DNA of 64,000 nucleotides from contig NZ_CP011273.1 of assembly GCF_001610895.1 (NCBI RefSeq), forward strand, positions 186,001 through 250,000, read 5' to 3'. Each line of letters opens with the position of its first letter. The stretch's first letter is position 1. Shown in pieces: positions 61,993 through 64,000 of the stretch. A program made the position numbers and the translations under genes. Origin of the DNA: Planctomyces sp. SH-PL62. Lineage in GTDB: Bacteria > Planctomycetota > Planctomycetia > Isosphaerales > Isosphaeraceae. The notes beneath the pieces were generated by a model. It made no database searches, was not told where the DNA came from, and saw only the letters and a list, made by a program, of their open reading frames with translations.

Positions 61993-64000
61993 ATGGGTTC
62001 GCTCGCGGCCCTGTCGCCGTCGTCGGGATACGCAGCCGCCGTCTGGGCGCTGGAACTCGCCGTCGGCCTGGCCTCCGTGGCCTGCGCCGTTCTGCTGGCG
62101 GTCGAGCGGCTGCGCCTGACGAGCGTCTCGACCCGCCGGCTCTCCCCGGCGATCGTCTGGGGGCTGACCGCGTTCGCCGTCCTGACCGCCGCGACGGCGT
62201 TCGTGCACGCGCTCGGCCTGGGCGATTCCGCGGGCCTTCGGCTGGTGCTGGATCTGGGTAGGGCCGTGGCGGCGGGCTCGGTCGCGCTGGGCCTGGCGGC
62301 CCGCGCGCGACGCGCCGCGGCCCGTGCCGAGGACCCGGAGGCGCTCGCCGACGCCGAGGCCTTGCAGGAGGCCCTGGGCCGCGCCCATCGCGACGCGCGC
62401 TGGCTCCAGCTTTTCGCCAGCCGGACCGAGGAGGGGATGATCGTCACCGACGCCCGGCGTCGGATCGAGTGGGTCAACGAGGGCTTCACCCGGATCACCG
62501 GCTATGAGCCCGCGGAGGTCGTCGGCCGCACCCCCGGCTCGCTGCTCCAGGGCCCCGAGTCCGACCCGGCCGTTCGCGCCTACGTCGGCCAGCGGCTCCG
62601 CGCCGAGAAGCCGGTGCGGGCGGAGATCCTCAACTACGCCAAGAGCGGCCGGAAATACTGGGCGACGATGGAGATCCAGCCCATCTTCGACGCCGACGGC
62701 CGGCTGGTGAACTACCTCTCGGTCCAGACCGACGTCACCGAGCGGAAGCGCGACGAGCGGCGGCTGGAGGCCCAGTACGCCGTGATGCGGATCCTGGGGG
62801 ACTGCATGCGGCTGGACGAGGCGATCCCGCATCTCCTGGCGACGATCGGCCGGACGCTGGATTTCGACGTCGCCGCGTTCTGGATCTGGGACCGGCAGGC
62901 TCGCACCCCTCGGCTCGCCGGCCGTCCCTGGGCTTCGGGCCGGGTCGACGCCGGCTGGGCGGGCGACGCCTCCGCCCTGATCCCCAACGCCGCGCTCGCC
63001 GGGCCGATGGACCGAGTCTGGACGACCGGGGCCCCGGCCTGGGTCTCCGAGATCGCCGCCCCCCCCCCCGACGCGTCCGGGGCCCCGTCGCCGGAGGCCC
63101 GGAACGACCTCCGGGGAGCCGTCATCATCCCGGTGGCCGACGCCGAGAAGAGCCCGCTGGTCGGGGTGCTGACCCTGTTCAGCCGCGAGCCCCTGGTCCG
63201 CGACGAGCCCTTGCTCCAGGTCTTGACGACCATGGGCCGCCAGATCGGCCTGTTCGCCGAGCGCCGCAAGGCCGTCCGCGAGCAGGTGGAGATCAACGCC
63301 CGGCTCAACGCCATGCTGGACGCCTCGACCCACTCGTCGATCCTGGTGACCGATCCCAGCGGCCTGATCATGATCTTCAACACGGGGGCCGAGCGGATGC
63401 TCGGCTACGCCGCCGGCGAGATGGTCGGCCGGGCCACCCCCCTGATCCTCCACGACCCGGCCGAGGTCGACGCGCGGGCCGTCGAGCTCGCCGCCGAGCT
63501 GGACCGGCCGGTGCAGGGCTTCGAGGCGCTGGTCGCCCACGCCCGCCGCGACGGCCACGACGTCCGCGAGTGGACCTTCGTCCGCAAGGACGGGACCCGG
63601 ATCGCGGTCCTCCTGGCCGTCACCGCCGTCCGCGACCCCGAGGGGACCCTCCGGGGCTTCCTGGCGATCGCCACCGACCTCAGCCATCGCCAGGCCGCCG
63701 AGCGCCAGGTGCGGACCAGCGAGGCCCGGCTCCGCCGCCTGGTCGAGGCCAACATCTTCGGCGTGGCCTTCGGCGAGATGACCGGCGCCCTGACCGACGC
63801 CAACGACGCCTTCCTTGAGATGGTGGGCTATTCCCGAGACGACCTGATCGACGGCGGCGTCCACTGGCTGAACATCGTCGCCGACACGTCCGGCCGCTGG
63901 ATCCGCCGCTGCCGCGTCCAGCTCGCCCGTCGCGGGAGCTGCACCCCGTTCGAGATCCAGGTCCGCCGCAAGGACGGCCGCGTCCTGCCGATCCTCCTGG
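61993..64000 (+). CDS. Membrane sensor with PAS-GAF-PAS-PAS, 3'-truncated
   Basis: The frame runs off the end of the window; 669 residues visible. Three membrane segments lie in residues ~14-105. PAS 1 (residues ~134-250) has WVNEGFTRITGYEPAEVVGR and TEEGMIVTD; it looks LOV-like (LLQGPESDP, NYAKSGRKYW) but lacks the flavin-binding Cys. A GAF domain follows (~255-430), then PAS 2 (~436-560, FNTGAERMLGYAAGEMVGR) and PAS 3 (from ~574, VEANIFGVAFGEMTGALTDA). The output domain, probably histidine kinase or diguanylate cyclase, is outside. An 11-C run at 63059-63069 is read in frame. Confidence 0.85.
   Translation, partial: MGSLAALSPSSGYAAAVWALELAVGLASVACAVLLAVERLRLTSVSTRRLSPAIVWGLTAFAVLTAATAFVHALGLGDSAGLRLVLDLGRAVAAGSVALGLAARARRAAARAEDPEALADAEALQEALGRAHRDARWLQLFASRTEEGMIVTDARRRIEWVNEGFTRITGYEPAEVVGRTPGSLLQGPESDPAVRAYVGQRLRAEKPVRAEILNYAKSGRKYWATMEIQPIFDADGRLVNYLSVQTDVTERKRDERRLEAQYAVMRILGDCMRLDEAIPHLLATIGRTLDFDVAAFWIWDRQARTPRLAGRPWASGRVDAGWAGDASALIPNAALAGPMDRVWTTGAPAWVSEIAAPPPDASGAPSPEARNDLRGAVIIPVADAEKSPLVGVLTLFSREPLVRDEPLLQVLTTMGRQIGLFAERRKAVREQVEINARLNAMLDASTHSSILVTDPSGLIMIFNTGAERMLGYAAGEMVGRATPLILHDPAEVDARAVELAAELDRPVQGFEALVAHARRDGHDVREWTFVRKDGTRIAVLLAVTAVRDPEGTLRGFLAIATDLSHRQAAERQVRTSEARLRRLVEANIFGVAFGEMTGALTDANDAFLEMVGYSRDDLIDGGVHWLNIVADTSGRWIRRCRVQLARRGSCTPFEIQVRRKDGRVLPILL

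Noticed and set aside
1-64000. CRISPR arrays, tRNA or rRNA genes, insertion sequences, integrases
   Set aside because: I looked for regularly spaced repeats, tRNA-like TTCGANNC arms with matching acceptors, and transposase or recombinase motifs; none was found by eye. A tRNAscan or CRISPR search would be decisive.

Overview
The window is a high-GC chromosomal segment of a planctomycete, most likely of the Isosphaeraceae (Paludisphaera/Singulisphaera-like). The evidence is the protein repertoire: two DUF1559 pseudopilin-like proteins, a TIGR03067 protein, two secreted sulfatases, a PEP-CTERM protein, a large secreted protein with an N-terminal LEPR-XLL-type motif, many lipoproteins and an ECF sigma factor. 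The genus is an inference. There are no rRNA or tRNA genes, CRISPR arrays, insertion sequences or phage genes that I can see.

Layout. 1-10.8 kb: a 5'-truncated TPR-like protein, a GT-C type membrane protein, a DUF892 ferritin-like protein, a TIGR03067 protein, a frameshifted LarA-like racemase, a coiled-coil protein, a DUF2157/GDYXXLXY membrane pair and a DUF1328 peptide. 10.9-15.4 kb (minus strand): cysteine-synthase-like enzyme, DUF4349 lipoprotein, asparagine synthetase and a small lipoprotein. 15.7-26.9 kb: PEP-CTERM protein, LEPR-XLL/beta-helix/PKD protein, GlgC, alkaline phosphatase, a small DNA-binding-like protein, an endonuclease/exonuclease/phosphatase protein, and a lipoprotein-DUF1559 pair. 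27.3-31.9 kb (minus): VanX-like dipeptidase, beta-helix protein, glycerophosphodiesterase and sulfatase, a run of exported hydrolases. 32-39.5 kb: two hydrolases, a LacD-like aldolase, a DUF1559 gene flanked by two paralogous lipoproteins, and FbaB aldolase followed by a candidate structured RNA. 39.5-41.3 kb (minus): ECF sigma factor, probable anti-sigma factor, lipoprotein. 41.5-44.3 kb: hpt and two GT4 glycosyltransferases. 44.5-50 kb (minus): kdsD, kdsC and a giant LptC/LptA-like protein, the same order as the Kdo/LPS-transport cluster of Proteobacteria. 50.5-64 kb: MsrA, Gfo/Idh/MocA oxidoreductase, ceramidase-like protein, sulfatase, a frameshifted GH127-like protein, a GH5-like protein, RtcA, a lipoprotein and a 3'-truncated multi-PAS sensor.

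Together the genes suggest a Gram-negative-type envelope (Kdo, Lpt, lipoproteins) and a polysaccharide-degrading lifestyle (sulfatases, glycosidases, beta-helix proteins).

The most notable signals are: (i) the kdsD-kdsC-LptC/LptA-like arrangement, with both Lpt parts apparently in one ~1280-residue protein; (ii) three genes broken by a missing base, each at a run of seven C in the coding strand; (iii) a dispersed palindromic intergenic element, twice present as inverted pairs (REPIN-like); (iv) a candidate structured RNA downstream of fbaB; (v) a second ~80-bp intergenic repeat present twice, 22 kb apart.
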